Part shown: positions 8,727 to 18,621 of the stretch, in pieces
Position numbering within the stretch: position 1 is the stretch's first letter
Layout of the letters: every line of letters begins with the position of its first letter
Assembly: GCA_029558835.1 (NCBI GenBank)
Contig: JAKQDH010000034.1
Span: 62,001 to 126,000 of the forward strand
Reading direction: 5' to 3'
Source: Planctomycetota bacterium
Lineage (GTDB): Bacteria; Planctomycetota; Phycisphaerae; UBA1845
Length of the DNA stretch: 64,000 nt
Position numbers and translations under genes: made by a program
The notes under the pieces: generated by a model
The model's database searches: none
Seen by the model: the letters and a program-made list of their open reading frames with translations, nothing else
What the model was told of the DNA's origin: nothing

Positions 8727-10466
8727 TCAATGCGGTATGGTCATGTTCTCCAGGAATCCCTCGAGCTTGCGGGCCCGCACCGGGTGCTGGAGCTTGCGAA
8801 TGGCCTTTGCCTCCACCTGCCGGACGCGCTCGCGCGTCACCTTGAAGATCTTCCCGACTTCCTCCAGCGTGTACGTGTAGCCGTCCCCGATCCCATACCG
8901 CAGCTTGATGATCTCCCGCTCGCGGTACGTGAGCGTCTTGAGCACCTCCTCGACCCGGTCCTTGAGCATCTCGCTGCCGGCCGTGCTTACCGGCGATTCC
9001 ACCGAATCATCCTCGATGAAGTCCCCGAAGTAGGAATCCTCGCTCTCTCCGACCGGGCGGTCCAGCGAGATCGGGTGCCGCGAAATCTTGAGCACCCGGC
9101 GCACCTCGGTCACCGGCATCTTCGCCCGCCGGGCGATCTCCTCGAGCGTCGGCTCGCGGCCCTGCTCCTGCAAGAGCTCCTTGCTGATGTTGCGCAGCCG
9201 GCTCATGGTCTCGATCATGTGCACCGGAATGCGGATGGTGCGGGCGTGATCGGCAATCGCCCGCGTGATCGCCTGCCGGATCCACCACGTGGCGTACGTG
9301 CTGAACTTGTACCCGCGCTTGTACTCGTACTTGTCCACCGCCCGCATCAGCCCGGTGTTGCCCTCCTGGATGATGTCCAGGAAGCTCAACCCGCGGTTGC
9401 GATACTTCTTGGCGATGCTCACCACCAGACGCAGGTTCCCGCCCGACAGCTTCCGCTTGGCGTCCTCGTACTCCGCGAACACCCGTTCGATCGTCCGCAG
9501 CCGTGCCGCCAGTTGCTCGGGCGCCTCGCCGCAGAGGGTGATGATGCCCGTCAGCTCCTCCGTCATGGTGGTGCGCTCTTCGTGGTCGCCCGAGCGCGCC
9601 CCGTCATGCCGTGCCAGCCATTCCTCCAACTGTCGCATCTTGCGGTGCAGGCCCTTCAGCTTGCGCATCAGCGGCTGAATGCGACTCGTGCGCAGGGAAA
9701 GCTCCTCCAGCAAACGCGACGTCTTGCGCCGCCGGTCCCGGATTTCCACCAGCAACTCGCGCCGCCGGGCCGCCGGCAACCGCCGGCTCTGCACCTCGCG
9801 CCAGGCCTCCTCATTCCGCGCCAGCAACGCCCGCACGGTCGCCAGATTTCCGGGGATTCGCCCGCTGATGCGACTCTTGGCCGCGTGCTCCGAAGTCGAA
9901 ATCTTCATCGTGCGGTCAAACGGCAGGGCGCCGTCATGCACCTGCTGCAGGATGTCCACCGCCAGCCGCGCGCAATAATCACTTTCCAGCACCTTCTGCC
10001 GGAACGCCATCCGGGTCAGCTCAATCTTCTTGGCCAGGCGGATCTCCTCCGCACGCGTCAGCAGCGGAATCTCGCCCATCTGCGTCAGGTACATGCGCAC
10101 CGGGTCGTCGATACCCCGGCCCGTCGCCTCGATCGTCAGGTCGCCAACTTCCTCGACTTCTTCATCCACCTCCGCCTCGGCGCCGCTGCGCACCTCAACC
10201 GCCGGCGCCACCGGCACCGCCACCGTAGTCACCGGAGCCACCCGCGGGGCGGTCTCCTGCACGGAGGCGTCGACCTCATCCAGTACTTCCGTCTTCGCCT
10301 CTTCGAGGCGAAGCAGGATCGTCTCCAACTGGCTGGGGTCCACCGCTTCGTCTGGGAGAATCTCATTCATCTCCTCCCAGGTGACAAAGCCGCGGGCCTT
10401 CCCCAGTTGCAGCAGGGTCTGCACGGCCGTCTCGATCGGCTCCATTACGGGTTCTGCTGTGCTCAT
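8727..10466 (-). CDS. rpoD: Primary sigma factor RpoD (sigma-70)
   Basis: The housekeeping sigma subunit of RNA polymerase. ATG 10466 is chosen because GGGAG lies 5 nt upstream; ATG 10478 in frame has a weaker site. The protein has about 579 residues. The order is region 1.1-like N-terminus, a Val/Ala/Glu-rich acidic linker (about 60-110), region 1.2 ([19 protein letters not shown]), a charged non-conserved spacer with many Arg, region 2 ([19 protein letters not shown], then [13 protein letters not shown]), region 3, and region 4 with the helix-turn-helix [18 protein letters not shown]. All core motifs are intact. It follows dnaG by fewer than 30 bp in the same direction and is probably co-transcribed with it, as in the classical macromolecular synthesis operon. 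No rpsU gene is present. Confidence 0.97.
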   Translation of the reverse strand: MSTAEPVMEPIETAVQTLLQLGKARGFVTWEEMNEILPDEAVDPSQLETILLRLEEAKTEVLDEVDASVQETAPRVAPVTTVAVPVAPAVEVRSGAEAEVDEEVEEVGDLTIEATGRGIDDPVRMYLTQMGEIPLLTRAEEIRLAKKIELTRMAFRQKVLESDYCARLAVDILQQVHDGALPFDRTMKISTSEHAAKSRISGRIPGNLATVRALLARNEEAWREVQSRRLPAARRRELLVEIRDRRRKTSRLLEELSLRTSRIQPLMRKLKGLHRKMRQLEEWLARHDGARSGDHEERTTMTEELTGIITLCGEAPEQLAARLRTIERVFAEYEDAKRKLSGGNLRLVVSIAKKYRNRGLSFLDIIQEGNTGLMRAVDKYEYKRGYKFSTYATWWIRQAITRAIADHARTIRIPVHMIETMSRLRNISKELLQEQGREPTLEEIARRAKMPVTEVRRVLKISRHPISLDRPVGESEDSYFGDFIEDDSVESPVSTAGSEMLKDRVEEVLKTLTYREREIIKLRYGIGDGYTYTLEEVGKIFKVTRERVRQVEAKAIRKLQHPVRARKLEGFLENMTIPH

Positions 10467-10492
10467 CGTGACTCCCATACACCGCCTGCCCG

Positions 10493-12352
10493 TCAGACCG
10501 GCCCCCGTCGGGCCTCCGCCTCACCCAGCGACTCCCGGATGATTCGGCGCGGGGCGAAGTGCTTCTGCTCCCGCGCGGCCTCGTGAATTACGCCCAGCGC
10601 CTCCTCCGCGTCGGCGCGCGGTGACTCACCGCCGGGATCGCCCGCCAACCGGCGACTCTCCTCCGCCACGCGTCGGGCTACTCCCGCCCGATGAATCTGT
10701 TCGAGCGCCGTCCGCAGAGTGGCGTCGTAGTTGGCCCGCCGGGCACCATTACGAGCCAGCTCCGTCAGCAACGCGGCGTCCTCGACCTCGGGACAACGGC
10801 CCAAGGCGTCCGACACCGAAAACGCAGTGCCCAGCTTCGCCACTCCGTCCAGCGCCACACTCATCAAGCGCCTCAGCCGAGGCTCACTGATCTCCGCAAG
10901 GTCCACCGCAAACCCCACCTCAAGCCACAGCCCCGGCTCGTTCAGCAGCACCTCGAGCACACGCTGCCAAGGTGACGACGGACCAGTGTCCTTCTCGGCG
11001 GATGCCGGAGTCGAACCGGTCGGCTGTTGCTGCACGCCGCTCCGTCCCCGGCGACGCTCCAGTTGCAGCATTAGCCGACTCACTTCCTCGGCCGGCAGGT
11101 GCAGCAGGTGGGCAACTTGGTTGATGATCTGCCCGCGCTGGATAGCATCCATCGCCCCCGCCGCGCAGGCATCCACGACGACCCCCAGGAAGTCGGCCAC
11201 GGCATCCCGGCTGCCTCGACGGCTGGCATCGCCCTGGAACCGGGCCCGCGTTTGCTTCCACTTCAATTCTAGCGCGTCAGCGGCCTCATTCAACGCCGCG
11301 CCAAACGCCTCCGGCCCGTTTTCAGCCAGGAAGTCCGCCGGGTCCTTACTCGTCAGCTTGGCCAGTCTCACTCCAACGTATCGCGGCAGGGCGACCCGAA
11401 TGGCCCGCTCGGCGGCCGCTACCCCGGCGCTGTCCGAGTCGAATAGCACGATGAGCCGCTCCGTGTATCGCCGCACGAGGTCAACCTGTGCTTCAGTAAG
11501 AGCCGTGCCCAGCGTCGCCACCGTCTCACCGAACCCAGCCTGATGAGCTGCGATGCAGTCCATGTATCCTTCGACGAGCACGCACCGGCCCACTTCCGTC
11601 ATCCGCGGCCGGGCAAGGTGGATGCCATACAGCCCTCGACCCTTGTCAAACAGTGGGTTCTGGCTCGTGTTGACGTACTTGGCCCGGTCATCCCCCAGCG
11701 TCCGTCCGCCGAACCCCACCACGCGGCGCGTAACATCGCGGATGGGAAACATGAGGCGGTTCCGGAACGTGTCGTACGCCCGCCCCCCGTCACTCGTGCG
11801 CACCAGGTCGGCAGCCTTCAGAAGCGCCTCCGACCACCCCGCGCGGCGGGCCGCCTCCAGCAAAGCGGTTCCGTTGTCAAGCGCGAGGCCGAGCTCGAAC
11901 CGGGCGGCCGTGTCCGCCGAGATGCCGCGTTTGGCCAAGTACTCGCGCGTCGTCCCTCCCCGCGCGGCATCGTTCAACGTCGAACGGAAGTACTTACACG
12001 CCCACTCGTTGACCTGAGCCAGATCGGCTCGGCTGGCGCCGCCGCCTTCACTCCGGAGCGTGGGCGTCCACTCGACGCCGAACCGGTCGGCCAGAATGCG
12101 CATAGCCTCTACAAACGGCACACTCTCCCTTAACTGCACGAATGTGAAGATGTCTCCCCCTTTGCCGCATCCAAAGCACTTAAATAGCCCAAGCTCCTCA
12201 GAGACGGTAAAAGAGGGGGTCTTTTCTGTGTGAAACGGGCAGAGCCCGACCAGTCGGCGTCCCCGGCGGCGGAGAACCACGTGCTCGGACACCACCTGCA
12301 CAAGGTCCGCTCGGTCTAGAATCTGGTCCTTGATTCGCTCAATGTGCTGCAA
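10493..12352 (-). CDS. dnaG: DNA primase DnaG
   Basis: Makes RNA primers at the replication fork. The protein has 619 residues and starts with TTG 12352. The N-terminal CHC2 zinc finger is complete (C38, H41, C59, C62 in CPFH...KCFGC). The catalytic core follows, with the TOPRIM domain showing the glutamate of [13 protein letters not shown] and the DxD of LFDSDSAG. The C-terminal 180 residues are less conserved and fit a DnaB-helicase-binding domain, with a low-complexity Ser/Gln/Pro linker before them. No clear Shine-Dalgarno sequence precedes the TTG, so translation may be weak, which suits a low-abundance primase. A sigma-70 promoter candidate lies 138 bp upstream. Confidence 0.96.
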   Translation of the reverse strand: MQHIERIKDQILDRADLVQVVSEHVVLRRRGRRLVGLCPFHTEKTPSFTVSEELGLFKCFGCGKGGDIFTFVQLRESVPFVEAMRILADRFGVEWTPTLRSEGGGASRADLAQVNEWACKYFRSTLNDAARGGTTREYLAKRGISADTAARFELGLALDNGTALLEAARRAGWSEALLKAADLVRTSDGGRAYDTFRNRLMFPIRDVTRRVVGFGGRTLGDDRAKYVNTSQNPLFDKGRGLYGIHLARPRMTEVGRCVLVEGYMDCIAAHQAGFGETVATLGTALTEAQVDLVRRYTERLIVLFDSDSAGVAAAERAIRVALPRYVGVRLAKLTSKDPADFLAENGPEAFGAALNEAADALELKWKQTRARFQGDASRRGSRDAVADFLGVVVDACAAGAMDAIQRGQIINQVAHLLHLPAEEVSRLMLQLERRRGRSGVQQQPTGSTPASAEKDTGPSSPWQRVLEVLLNEPGLWLEVGFAVDLAEISEPRLRRLMSVALDGVAKLGTAFSVSDALGRCPEVEDAALLTELARNGARRANYDATLRTALEQIHRAGVARRVAEESRRLAGDPGGESPRADAEEALGVIHEAAREQKHFAPRRIIRESLGEAEARRGPV

Positions 12353-12489
12353 AGACGCCGCTCACCCTGTCCAGAAATGCCGGCGAGCCCGAGGCAGCGA
12401 GCTGGAAGAGGGGCGCCACCCTCGCCCGACTGCCCGCTCGACCAAACTGCACGCCGACGCTGTGCTGGTGTGTATCGAACTACACGGAG

Positions 12490-12518
12490 TATATACACCA
12501 CAAAGCGCGCGGGGTCAA
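12490..12518 (-). promoter_or_regulatory. Sigma-70 promoter candidate for dnaG-rpoD
   Basis: On the minus strand: TTGACC (12518-12513), a 17-bp spacer, then TATATA (12495-12490). It matches the consensus at five of six (-35) and five of six (-10) positions. It is the best promoter I see in the window and would give a leader of about 130 nt. Confidence 0.6.
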
Positions 12519-12609
12519 ATCGTCAAAGCTTGTATGCGCAAGGACTTGCACGCGCCGGTGGCCGCGCCGCGCGGCGCCGGTCTGTGGGATGTGCCAAGCG
12601 GCACGGACC

Positions 12610-14016
12610 CTACTTCATTCCCCTTTGACGCGTGTAGCCGAGGAACTGGATAAACACGTCCTGCGTCAATATTGGCACCCCAAGGCTGTTGGCTGCGGAC
12701 ACCACCGACTGGTATCGCTGGTACCGGTCCCGCGCCCGGGCTCCCGCTTGCTGCTGCTCGGGCGTGAGGTCGCCAACGGCGCGCGGTTGGGGTGGGGCGG
12801 CGCCCAGCACCACGAAATCCGTCAAGGCCGTCAGCTCGGTCGCGAGCGTTCCACCCCAGTCCGCGACCAAGGCCTCGATCTTCTGGGCTCCCGATGGGTC
12901 AATCCGGCCGTCGCGGTCCAGGTCGAAGTCGCCGACCACGAGAAACGACAGCGGGCGATTCGGGTCGTAGATCGGATTAGCGATGAGGTCATCTTCCAGG
13001 ATGACCTCGTTGCCGAATACCTCAACGATCCTGCACTCGGCCGAGGCGTCGGCGATGGAGACGACCTCCACCCGGGCCTTGGCCCGGCCGTCCTCGGGAA
13101 TCCCGGACTTGGCCGAGTAAACCGCGAACTCCAGCCCCAGGGTGAGTCGGTCCTTCCTGCCGCGGTCGATGTAGACGACCGGATCACCCGGCACGGCCAT
13201 CAGGATGCGACCGTCCGCGATGCGGGCGGTGGAGAGCGGCTCGGGCTTCATCTGCGACAGGCCCAGCTTCTCCTGCAACTGCCCGAAGCGGGCTTGCAGG
13301 TCGGTATATTGCTCTTCGAGTCCCGCGCGACGCTGACGCTCGCGCGTCAGCTCGGAATCTGCCTGCGCACTGCGGTTCTCGAACTCGCCCTGCAGCCGGT
13401 TGACTTCCTCGTTGCGGTTACTGCGGTAGGCCGTCCACTCGGCCTCCAGTTCGGTCAGCCGACTCTTGATCTGGGCGGCGTCCTCGTCCAACTGCTGCTT
13501 CTGGGCATCATTACGGCGGGTGAGCTCGGTGACGCGCGCCTCGAGAGCCGTGGCGCGGGTCTCGGTGTCCGTCCGCAGGGCGTTCTGAGTCCGATACGCC
13601 CCGTACAGCAATTGTAGCGCGTCCAGCAGTGAGGCGTCCGCAAACTGGCCCGGTCGCTCCACCAAGGCGTCGGTCCGAAGCTGCTCGACAAAGGCGTTGC
13701 GCTTGTCGCGCACGGCCGAGGGGCCATCCGTCTGCTCTCCGGTAGCAAGGGTAGCCGTATCGGCCCGGGCGGTCTCCAGGAGCCCAACCATGGTCGGACC
13801 GCGTTCACTGGCCTGTTTCACCAGCTCCAGGGACCGCTCCTCCGCATCGCTGACGGCGCGGTTCTTGGCGGATTGCGCCGTGGCGAGGTTTCGCTTCAGA
13901 TCCTCCTGGCCCGTGTAGAGGACAACCAGAAACACCGTCGCGGTGAGCCACAGGACGGCGAAGACGATCATCCAGATCGTAACGGCATTGATACCCGGCT
14001 GTTGTGCCCTAGCCAT
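12610..14016 (-). CDS. Single-span membrane protein with long coiled coil
   Basis: Function unknown. About 468 residues from ATG 14016, which has GGAGG upstream; the frame continues further upstream but that part looks non-coding. One transmembrane helix (about residues 11-35, WMIVFAVLWLTATVFLVVLY) is followed by around 270 residues of heptad-rich Glu/Arg/Gln coiled coil. The C-terminal domain of about 150 residues has the segment RILMAVPGDPVVYIDRGRKD and an Asp-rich stretch DFDLDRDGRIDPSG that resembles a single EF-hand-like loop. The topology suggests an envelope-facing structural or scaffolding protein. It lies upstream of the dnaG promoter region and is not obviously linked to its neighbours by function. 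Confidence 0.7.
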   Translation of the reverse strand: MARAQQPGINAVTIWMIVFAVLWLTATVFLVVLYTGQEDLKRNLATAQSAKNRAVSDAEERSLELVKQASERGPTMVGLLETARADTATLATGEQTDGPSAVRDKRNAFVEQLRTDALVERPGQFADASLLDALQLLYGAYRTQNALRTDTETRATALEARVTELTRRNDAQKQQLDEDAAQIKSRLTELEAEWTAYRSNRNEEVNRLQGEFENRSAQADSELTRERQRRAGLEEQYTDLQARFGQLQEKLGLSQMKPEPLSTARIADGRILMAVPGDPVVYIDRGRKDRLTLGLEFAVYSAKSGIPEDGRAKARVEVVSIADASAECRIVEVFGNEVILEDDLIANPIYDPNRPLSFLVVGDFDLDRDGRIDPSGAQKIEALVADWGGTLATELTALTDFVVLGAAPPQPRAVGDLTPEQQQAGARARDRYQRYQSVVSAANSLGVPILTQDVFIQFLGYTRQRGMK

Positions 14017-14395
14017 GAACCTGTCCGACCTCCAGCGCTGGTGCAGGGGTGATCCATGCGGAACGCGGGCTCGCGTTTCGTAGGCGCCGCGGCGCCAAGC
14101 GAGCACCGAGCAGGAGCAGCAGCCCGGTCGGACGCCCGTCCGGGCCACCCGGTTCCGTGGGGCGGCCAAGCCCATCGCCGCCGGGCTTTGCCGCCGCCAA
14201 AACGGGTATTGTTGTGGAATCGTGGCAACCTGTCAAGCCGGTCTCCTGGCCCCGGCGTCCGCCACCCGCGACTGGTCGGACGGTCGCCCCAGCCCCATGC
14301 GCAAGCAGCACCGGTCCTCCCTGGCCGACGTACGCTCGTCGGGGGGGCTGGGCACTACATCGCACGGGGGCTGACGCTTCCTGTGGGAAGGGCTG
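14017..14395. other. Intergenic, no gene seen
   Basis: A 379-bp gap. The only structure I see is the palindrome GGCGCCGCGGCGCC at 14083-14096. Confidence 0.4.
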
Positions 14396-15703
14396 CTAGC
14401 CCGGCTCGACGGCCCGCACCACGAGCGTGTCGTTCTGTCCGCCGAAGCCGAAGCTGTTGGACAGGGCCATCCGCACCTGCGCCCGGCGGGCCTGGTTGGG
14501 GACGTAATCCAGGGGGCAGTTCGGGTCCGGCGTCGCGTAGTTGATTGTGGGGGGGAGCAGGCCGTCGCGGATGGCGAGCACGCAGGTAATGAGCTCGACC
14601 GCCCCGGCCGCCGCGATCAGGTGGCCCACCATGCTCTTGACGCTGCTCACCGGCACCTGCCCCGCGCGGGGCCCGAAGACCTCGCGGATTGCCAGGCTCT
14701 CGATCTTGTCGTTCTCCTCGGTGCTGGTGCCGTGGGCGGAGATGTAGTCGATGTCGCTGACGGTGACCCCGGCCGACTCGAGCGCCCGGCGCATGGCGGC
14801 CTGCGGACCCCGGCCTTCCTCGTGCATGTCGGTAATGCGGAAGGCGTCGGCCGTGGAGCCGAAGCCGGTGATTTCCGCCAGCGGGCGGGCACCTCGCGCC
14901 AGCGCGTGCTCCAGCTCTTCCAGGATAAGCATCCCAGAACCCTCGCCCAACACGAACCCGTCGCGGGTGCGATCGAACGGCCGGGAGGCCGTGTTCGGCG
15001 AGTCGTTCCGCGTCGACAGGGCCGTCAGGCGGTTGAAACCCGTCACCCCCAGCGGGTGGAGCATGCTGTGCGTCCCGCCGGAGATCATCACGTCGGCATC
15101 GCCATAGCGGATAATGGCCGTCGCCTCGCCGAGCGCCTGGGTACTCGCGGCGCAGGCGGTGAGCGTGCTGAGGCCCGGGCCCCGGGCATTGAGCTCAACG
15201 GCCAGGTGGGCTGCCGCGAGGTTGGGATCCTGCTCAAGTTCGCTCACGGCGCGGAAGACCTGCATGGCCTTGCGGGCCCAGCGCACGGTGTCGAGAGTCG
15301 TGGCGTTCCCTGCGTCATTGCGGCAGCCGGCGTAGGCGGCCGCCACAAACGGGTCGAAGTCGATCGGTCCTTCTCCACCGCCGAGGTACACACCGACCCG
15401 CTCGGGTTGCAGTCCGGCGAAGCCCGCCAAGCCGGCGGACTTCCATGCCTGGGCTGCGGCCGCCAGAGCGAAACGAGCGTTGAGCGCGGCCCCCGCATGG
15501 ACCTGGGCCCGCGCCCCGAGGAAGTCCGCGAGGTCGAAGGACTTCACCTCGGCGCTGAACGTCGTCGGGAAAGTGCGGGCATCGAAGCGCGTCGTCCGGC
15601 CGACACCTGACTCACCCCGCAGCATCCGCTGCCACACCGTCTCCACGTCATGCCCCAGCGGGGTGACCCATCCCATACCGGTAATCACGACGCGCCGTGG
15701 CAT
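14396..15703 (-). CDS. Beta-ketoacyl-ACP synthase, catalytically complete (KS)
   Basis: A FabF-family condensing enzyme of 435 residues. ATG 15703 follows GGAGGAG and lies 4 nt after the stop of the gene before it. The Cys-His-His triad is intact: C184 in LTACAAST, H324 in SAHGTSTEEND and H361 in SMVGHLIAAAG. It would extend an acyl-ACP with malonyl-ACP. It is the last gene of a minus-strand cluster of dehydratase, ACP, dehydratase, KS-like partner and KS. The paired non-catalytic partner upstream argues for a KS/chain-length-factor heterodimer making a specialised acyl chain, rather than the housekeeping FabF homodimer. No fabG, fabD or fabH lies alongside. Confidence 0.92.
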   Translation of the reverse strand: MPRRVVITGMGWVTPLGHDVETVWQRMLRGESGVGRTTRFDARTFPTTFSAEVKSFDLADFLGARAQVHAGAALNARFALAAAAQAWKSAGLAGFAGLQPERVGVYLGGGEGPIDFDPFVAAAYAGCRNDAGNATTLDTVRWARKAMQVFRAVSELEQDPNLAAAHLAVELNARGPGLSTLTACAASTQALGEATAIIRYGDADVMISGGTHSMLHPLGVTGFNRLTALSTRNDSPNTASRPFDRTRDGFVLGEGSGMLILEELEHALARGARPLAEITGFGSTADAFRITDMHEEGRGPQAAMRRALESAGVTVSDIDYISAHGTSTEENDKIESLAIREVFGPRAGQVPVSSVKSMVGHLIAAAGAVELITCVLAIRDGLLPPTINYATPDPNCPLDYVPNQARRAQVRMALSNSFGFGGQNDTLVVRAVEPG

Positions 15704-15707
15704 CCTG

Positions 15708-17048
15708 CTACTCCTCCAACTTGCGAACCACGATGGCCCCGACCTGCCCGCCGGAGAGAGCGTATCCCACGCTCGCCGCCTGGCGGAGGGGAGCATCCAG
15801 CGGCTTGCCAGGTGAGAATCGGAACGGCGCCTTGCCGGCCTCGGGTTCCGTATTCAGCGACGGCGGAACGGTGTTGCGGTGCAAGGCCATGACTGTCGTG
15901 GCCACGTCAATGGCGCCCGAGCCCGCCCCGTTAACCCCCAGTGCTCCCTTCGTGGCGGCGGCCGGCGTTTGAGCCGGCCTGGAGCCGAGGACGGCCTGCC
16001 ATCCGGCAGCCTCGGCCGCGTCATACGCGGGAATCGCCGTGCCGAACGGGTTAACCAGGTCGACCCTGTCGGCAGTGGTCTGGGCGTCGCGCAGGGCGGC
16101 CCGCAGCGCGCCCGCGACGGGGCGACCTTCGGCATCGGGCTGTGACCAGCTCCAGGCGTTGCTGGCCGCCCCGAAGCCGACGATTTCCGCGTAGATTCGT
16201 GCTTTCCGCGCGCGGGCGTGATCGAGGCTCTCCAGCACCAGCAGGCCGCCGCCCTCGGCCACGACCATCCCCGCCGCCCGTGGGCTGAACGGGCAACAGG
16301 CGCGTTCGGGGTGGTCGTTGGCCTCGGTGTTGAGGCGCTGCCAGAGTGCCGGGCGGGTGAGCGCCATGGGGTTCAGCTTGCTTTCCGCTCCGCCGCACAG
16401 GCAGACGTCGGCGTCGCCCCGCGCGATCGCGCGGAACGCCTCGCCGATGGCCAGATGGCTGGAAGCTTCGCCGCAGGTGATGGTGTTGGACACCGCCTGG
16501 GTATCGTGCACGATCGTCACGTGGCAGGCCAGCATGTTGGGCAGGAACTTCAACAGCCATAGCGGGGTCAGGTTGGTCATCCCCTCGGATCCCCACTTGG
16601 CGAAACTGAAGGTGCCATCGGGTTCGAAACACGTGTTCAGCGCCCCCGCCAGCTCGGCGAGGTCCGCGCAGATGAGTCCCGCGCCGATGTTGGCCCCCAG
16701 CCGGGTGCTGTCCACACTCGCCGGGCCCGGCGACTCGCCGCGTTCGATCAGACAACGGGTGATGAGCCCGGCGTCCTTGACCGCCAGGTACGCGCAGGCG
16801 ACGGCGATCTGGATATCGCGTGCCATGACCTTGGCACTTTTGCGATAACTCTTGGGAATGAAGTCGCCGAGTTGAAACTCGGGCAGTTCTCCGCCGATCT
16901 GTACGGCAAACCCCGAAGGATCAAACGCCCGAATCCGCGCCAGGCCGCAACGCCCCTCCAGCAAGGCGTCCCAGTAGCGGTCGATCCCCAGCCCGATCGG
17001 CGTGGCGACCCCCAGCCCCGTGATAACCACCCGTCGCCTAGCACTCAT
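15708..17048 (-). CDS. Ketosynthase-like protein lacking the catalytic triad (chain-length-factor-like)
   Basis: A thiolase-fold, KS-family protein of 446 residues from ATG 17048, overlapping the upstream dehydratase gene by 11 bp. Aligned without gaps to the neighbouring KS around the GDADV motif, the nucleophile position is E194 (in TITCGEASS; the nearby C192 is two residues off). The first His is F335 (in VNPFGTAIP) and the second is V372 (in ALGVNGAGS). The spacing between the three sites, 141 and 37 residues, equals that of the active enzyme (140 and 37), so these are substitutions and not misalignment. This is the pattern of chain-length factors in type II polyketide and aryl-polyene systems. 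The role is inferred: structural partner of the KS that sets chain length. Confidence 0.85.
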   Translation of the reverse strand: MSARRRVVITGLGVATPIGLGIDRYWDALLEGRCGLARIRAFDPSGFAVQIGGELPEFQLGDFIPKSYRKSAKVMARDIQIAVACAYLAVKDAGLITRCLIERGESPGPASVDSTRLGANIGAGLICADLAELAGALNTCFEPDGTFSFAKWGSEGMTNLTPLWLLKFLPNMLACHVTIVHDTQAVSNTITCGEASSHLAIGEAFRAIARGDADVCLCGGAESKLNPMALTRPALWQRLNTEANDHPERACCPFSPRAAGMVVAEGGGLLVLESLDHARARKARIYAEIVGFGAASNAWSWSQPDAEGRPVAGALRAALRDAQTTADRVDLVNPFGTAIPAYDAAEAAGWQAVLGSRPAQTPAAATKGALGVNGAGSGAIDVATTVMALHRNTVPPSLNTEPEAGKAPFRFSPGKPLDAPLRQAASVGYALSGGQVGAIVVRKLEE

Positions 17049-17538
17049 CGCCCGGAATACCTCCCGTCGCGGCCACGCTCCCGACGCCACGGAACAGAGT
17101 CATCAACGGCTCCGTAAACACGAAGTTCTTCGCCGGCAGGCCCAGGGCGTTGTCCGCGGGGGGCAGGTTGGAGAAGATCAGTTCCACCCGTCCGATGGGC
17201 TGGCCGTTCTTGTAGACGGTGCCCCTGGTGACGGCCGCCCGTTCATCAAGCGTCTCCAGGACCGCGTCGTAACGAACCTGGTCCCCGGGCCCGGCGTAGT
17301 CGTCAAACTGCGCGCTCTTGACCTTCGCCAGGATCACGTTGTCGCGGAAGCCGCGGGCCTCGCCCACGAGGATACCGGCCGTCTGGGCCATGCCCTCGAT
17401 CATCAAAGGCGGAGGAAGCACCGGGAAGCCGGGAAAGTGGTCGTGCAGGTACTCCTCGGCGAGCGTCACGTTCTTGACCGCGGACGCCCGCTTCCCGGAC
17501 TCGAAGGCCACGAAGGTGTCGATCCAGAACCACCGCAT
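17038..17538 (-). CDS. FabZ-like hot-dog dehydratase 1
   Basis: A 3-hydroxyacyl-ACP dehydratase fold protein of 166 residues. The catalytic histidine H34 (DHFPGFPVLP) and acidic E48 (LMIEGMAQTAG) are both present. The C-terminus is longer than FabZ by about 20 residues. It starts at ATG 17538 with only a weak GGAG site, and its end overlaps the start of the KS-like gene by 11 bp, which suggests translational coupling. It probably acts on the acyl chain carried by the ACP encoded just upstream. Confidence 0.88.
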   Translation of the reverse strand: MRWFWIDTFVAFESGKRASAVKNVTLAEEYLHDHFPGFPVLPPPLMIEGMAQTAGILVGEARGFRDNVILAKVKSAQFDDYAGPGDQVRYDAVLETLDERAAVTRGTVYKNGQPIGRVELIFSNLPPADNALGLPAKNFVFTEPLMTLFRGVGSVAATGGIPGDEC

Positions 17539-17675
17539 GCCGACCGCCCCGCTCCCCGCATTCGACGCCTGTCGCCTCGAAAAAGCAGCGTTACCCCCTC
17601 AGGCCGACGTGGAAGTCAGCAAACGCGCCCGTTTCCGCGGCCGCCGTTGCCAACCAGGAGTCTCTCCACGCCCGG

Positions 17676-18074
17676 CTACGCCGGCGCGGCCGCCACCTTG
17701 CTCTCCACGTAGTTGATGATCGTGTTGACGGTGAACAGGTCGGGCATCTTGGAGACGAGTGGTTCGGCCTCAAACTTGGCGAAGTCCGCATGGGGCATGG
17801 ACGCCTTGAGCTCGGCGAGGCCGGCGGCCGTCAGCCGGTCACCCGCCACATAGTCCGGGTTGCTCAACAGCCCGTCCGGGAACAGCTCGCCCTTGGGAAT
17901 CTTGATCGAGAAGGCCTTCTCCAGTCGGAACACGATGTCAAGGAAGTCAATGCTCTCTGCTCCCAGGTCACCTTGGAGGGTTGCCTCCAGCGTCACCTCG
18001 TCTGTGTCAACTCCGAGCGCGTCGCTGAGCACTTCCTGCACCTGCTTGAACACCTCGTCCCGGCTTGGCGCCAT
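17676..18074 (-). CDS. Acyl carrier protein with extended C-terminal half
   Basis: The protein has 132 residues from ATG 18074, which follows GAGGAGG. The phosphopantetheine site is S41 in GDLGAESIDFLD, and the helix after it (IVFRLEKAF) is typical. Housekeeping AcpP has about 80 residues. Here about 45 extra residues (around 60-110, including FPDGLLSNPDY) lie between helix II and the final helix (TVNTIINYVESK), so this is a specialised carrier. It sits between the two dehydratase genes, as expected for a dedicated acyl chain pathway. Confidence 0.9.
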   Translation of the reverse strand: MAPSRDEVFKQVQEVLSDALGVDTDEVTLEATLQGDLGAESIDFLDIVFRLEKAFSIKIPKGELFPDGLLSNPDYVAGDRLTAAGLAELKASMPHADFAKFEAEPLVSKMPDLFTVNTIINYVESKVAAAPA

Positions 18075-18153
18075 TTGCGTTAACCTCCTCGCTCCACAGG
18101 CAGGACGCAACCCGCCGCTTACACCAACATCGTTCCAGCCAGCCGGCCCCGAC

Positions 18154-18621
18154 TCACTTCCGAAGGGCCGCGAACCGTTCCCGCGCGGCTTGGCGTAGCT
18201 TGCGATCCGCCGAGTCCGGCCCGCCATCACGCTCCGCCAGCGAAAAGTGGCGCAATCCGAAGCGCCCTTTCACCACCTCGGCGCCCCCGCAGGAGCCGAC
18301 GCCGGCGAAATCGCTCTCCGCAGCAGCCAGACGGCTGCACGTAACCTCGACGCGGAGGACGTCACCCGGCCTCACGAAGCTCCTGTATGTAACGTTCTTC
18401 GCCTCACGGAGCAAGACCACACTAGGGGCGAAGTCGAGTCCATCCCAAACCAGACAGGTGGCCGCCTCGACCAGCGCCTCGAGCATCATGACGCCGGGAA
18501 GCACGGGAAACGTGGGGAAGTGGTCCGCGAGGTACTCCTCCGCCAGCGTGACCGCCTTGACGGCCACGATGCGCTGGCCGGCGGTGAACTCAACGATCCT
18601 GTCCAACAGGCAGAACTTCAT
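18154..18621 (-). CDS. FabZ-like hot-dog dehydratase 2
   Basis: The first gene of the KS/ACP cluster. It has 155 residues from ATG 18621. H34 (DHFPTFPVLPG) and E48 (MMLEALVEAA) occupy the catalytic positions, at the same numbers as in dehydratase 1, although the usual Gln after the Glu motif is Glu here. The C-terminal 25 residues are Arg/Lys-rich and outside the hot-dog fold. Two dehydratases beside one ACP and a KS/KS-like pair recall aryl-polyene clusters, where the two dehydratases form a heterodimer. Confidence 0.87.
   Translation of the reverse strand: MKFCLLDRIVEFTAGQRIVAVKAVTLAEEYLADHFPTFPVLPGVMMLEALVEAATCLVWDGLDFAPSVVLLREAKNVTYRSFVRPGDVLRVEVTCSRLAAAESDFAGVGSCGGAEVVKGRFGLRHFSLAERDGGPDSADRKLRQAARERFAALRK

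Noticed and set aside
8694..10586. A 630-codon plus-strand frame opposite rpoD
   Set aside because: It is antisense to a clear sigma factor and its composition (His/Leu/Arg/Pro) is typical of GC-driven shadow frames.
10493..12352. rpsU as first gene of a macromolecular synthesis operon
   Set aside because: The sequence upstream of dnaG holds a promoter and no small basic ribosomal protein gene.
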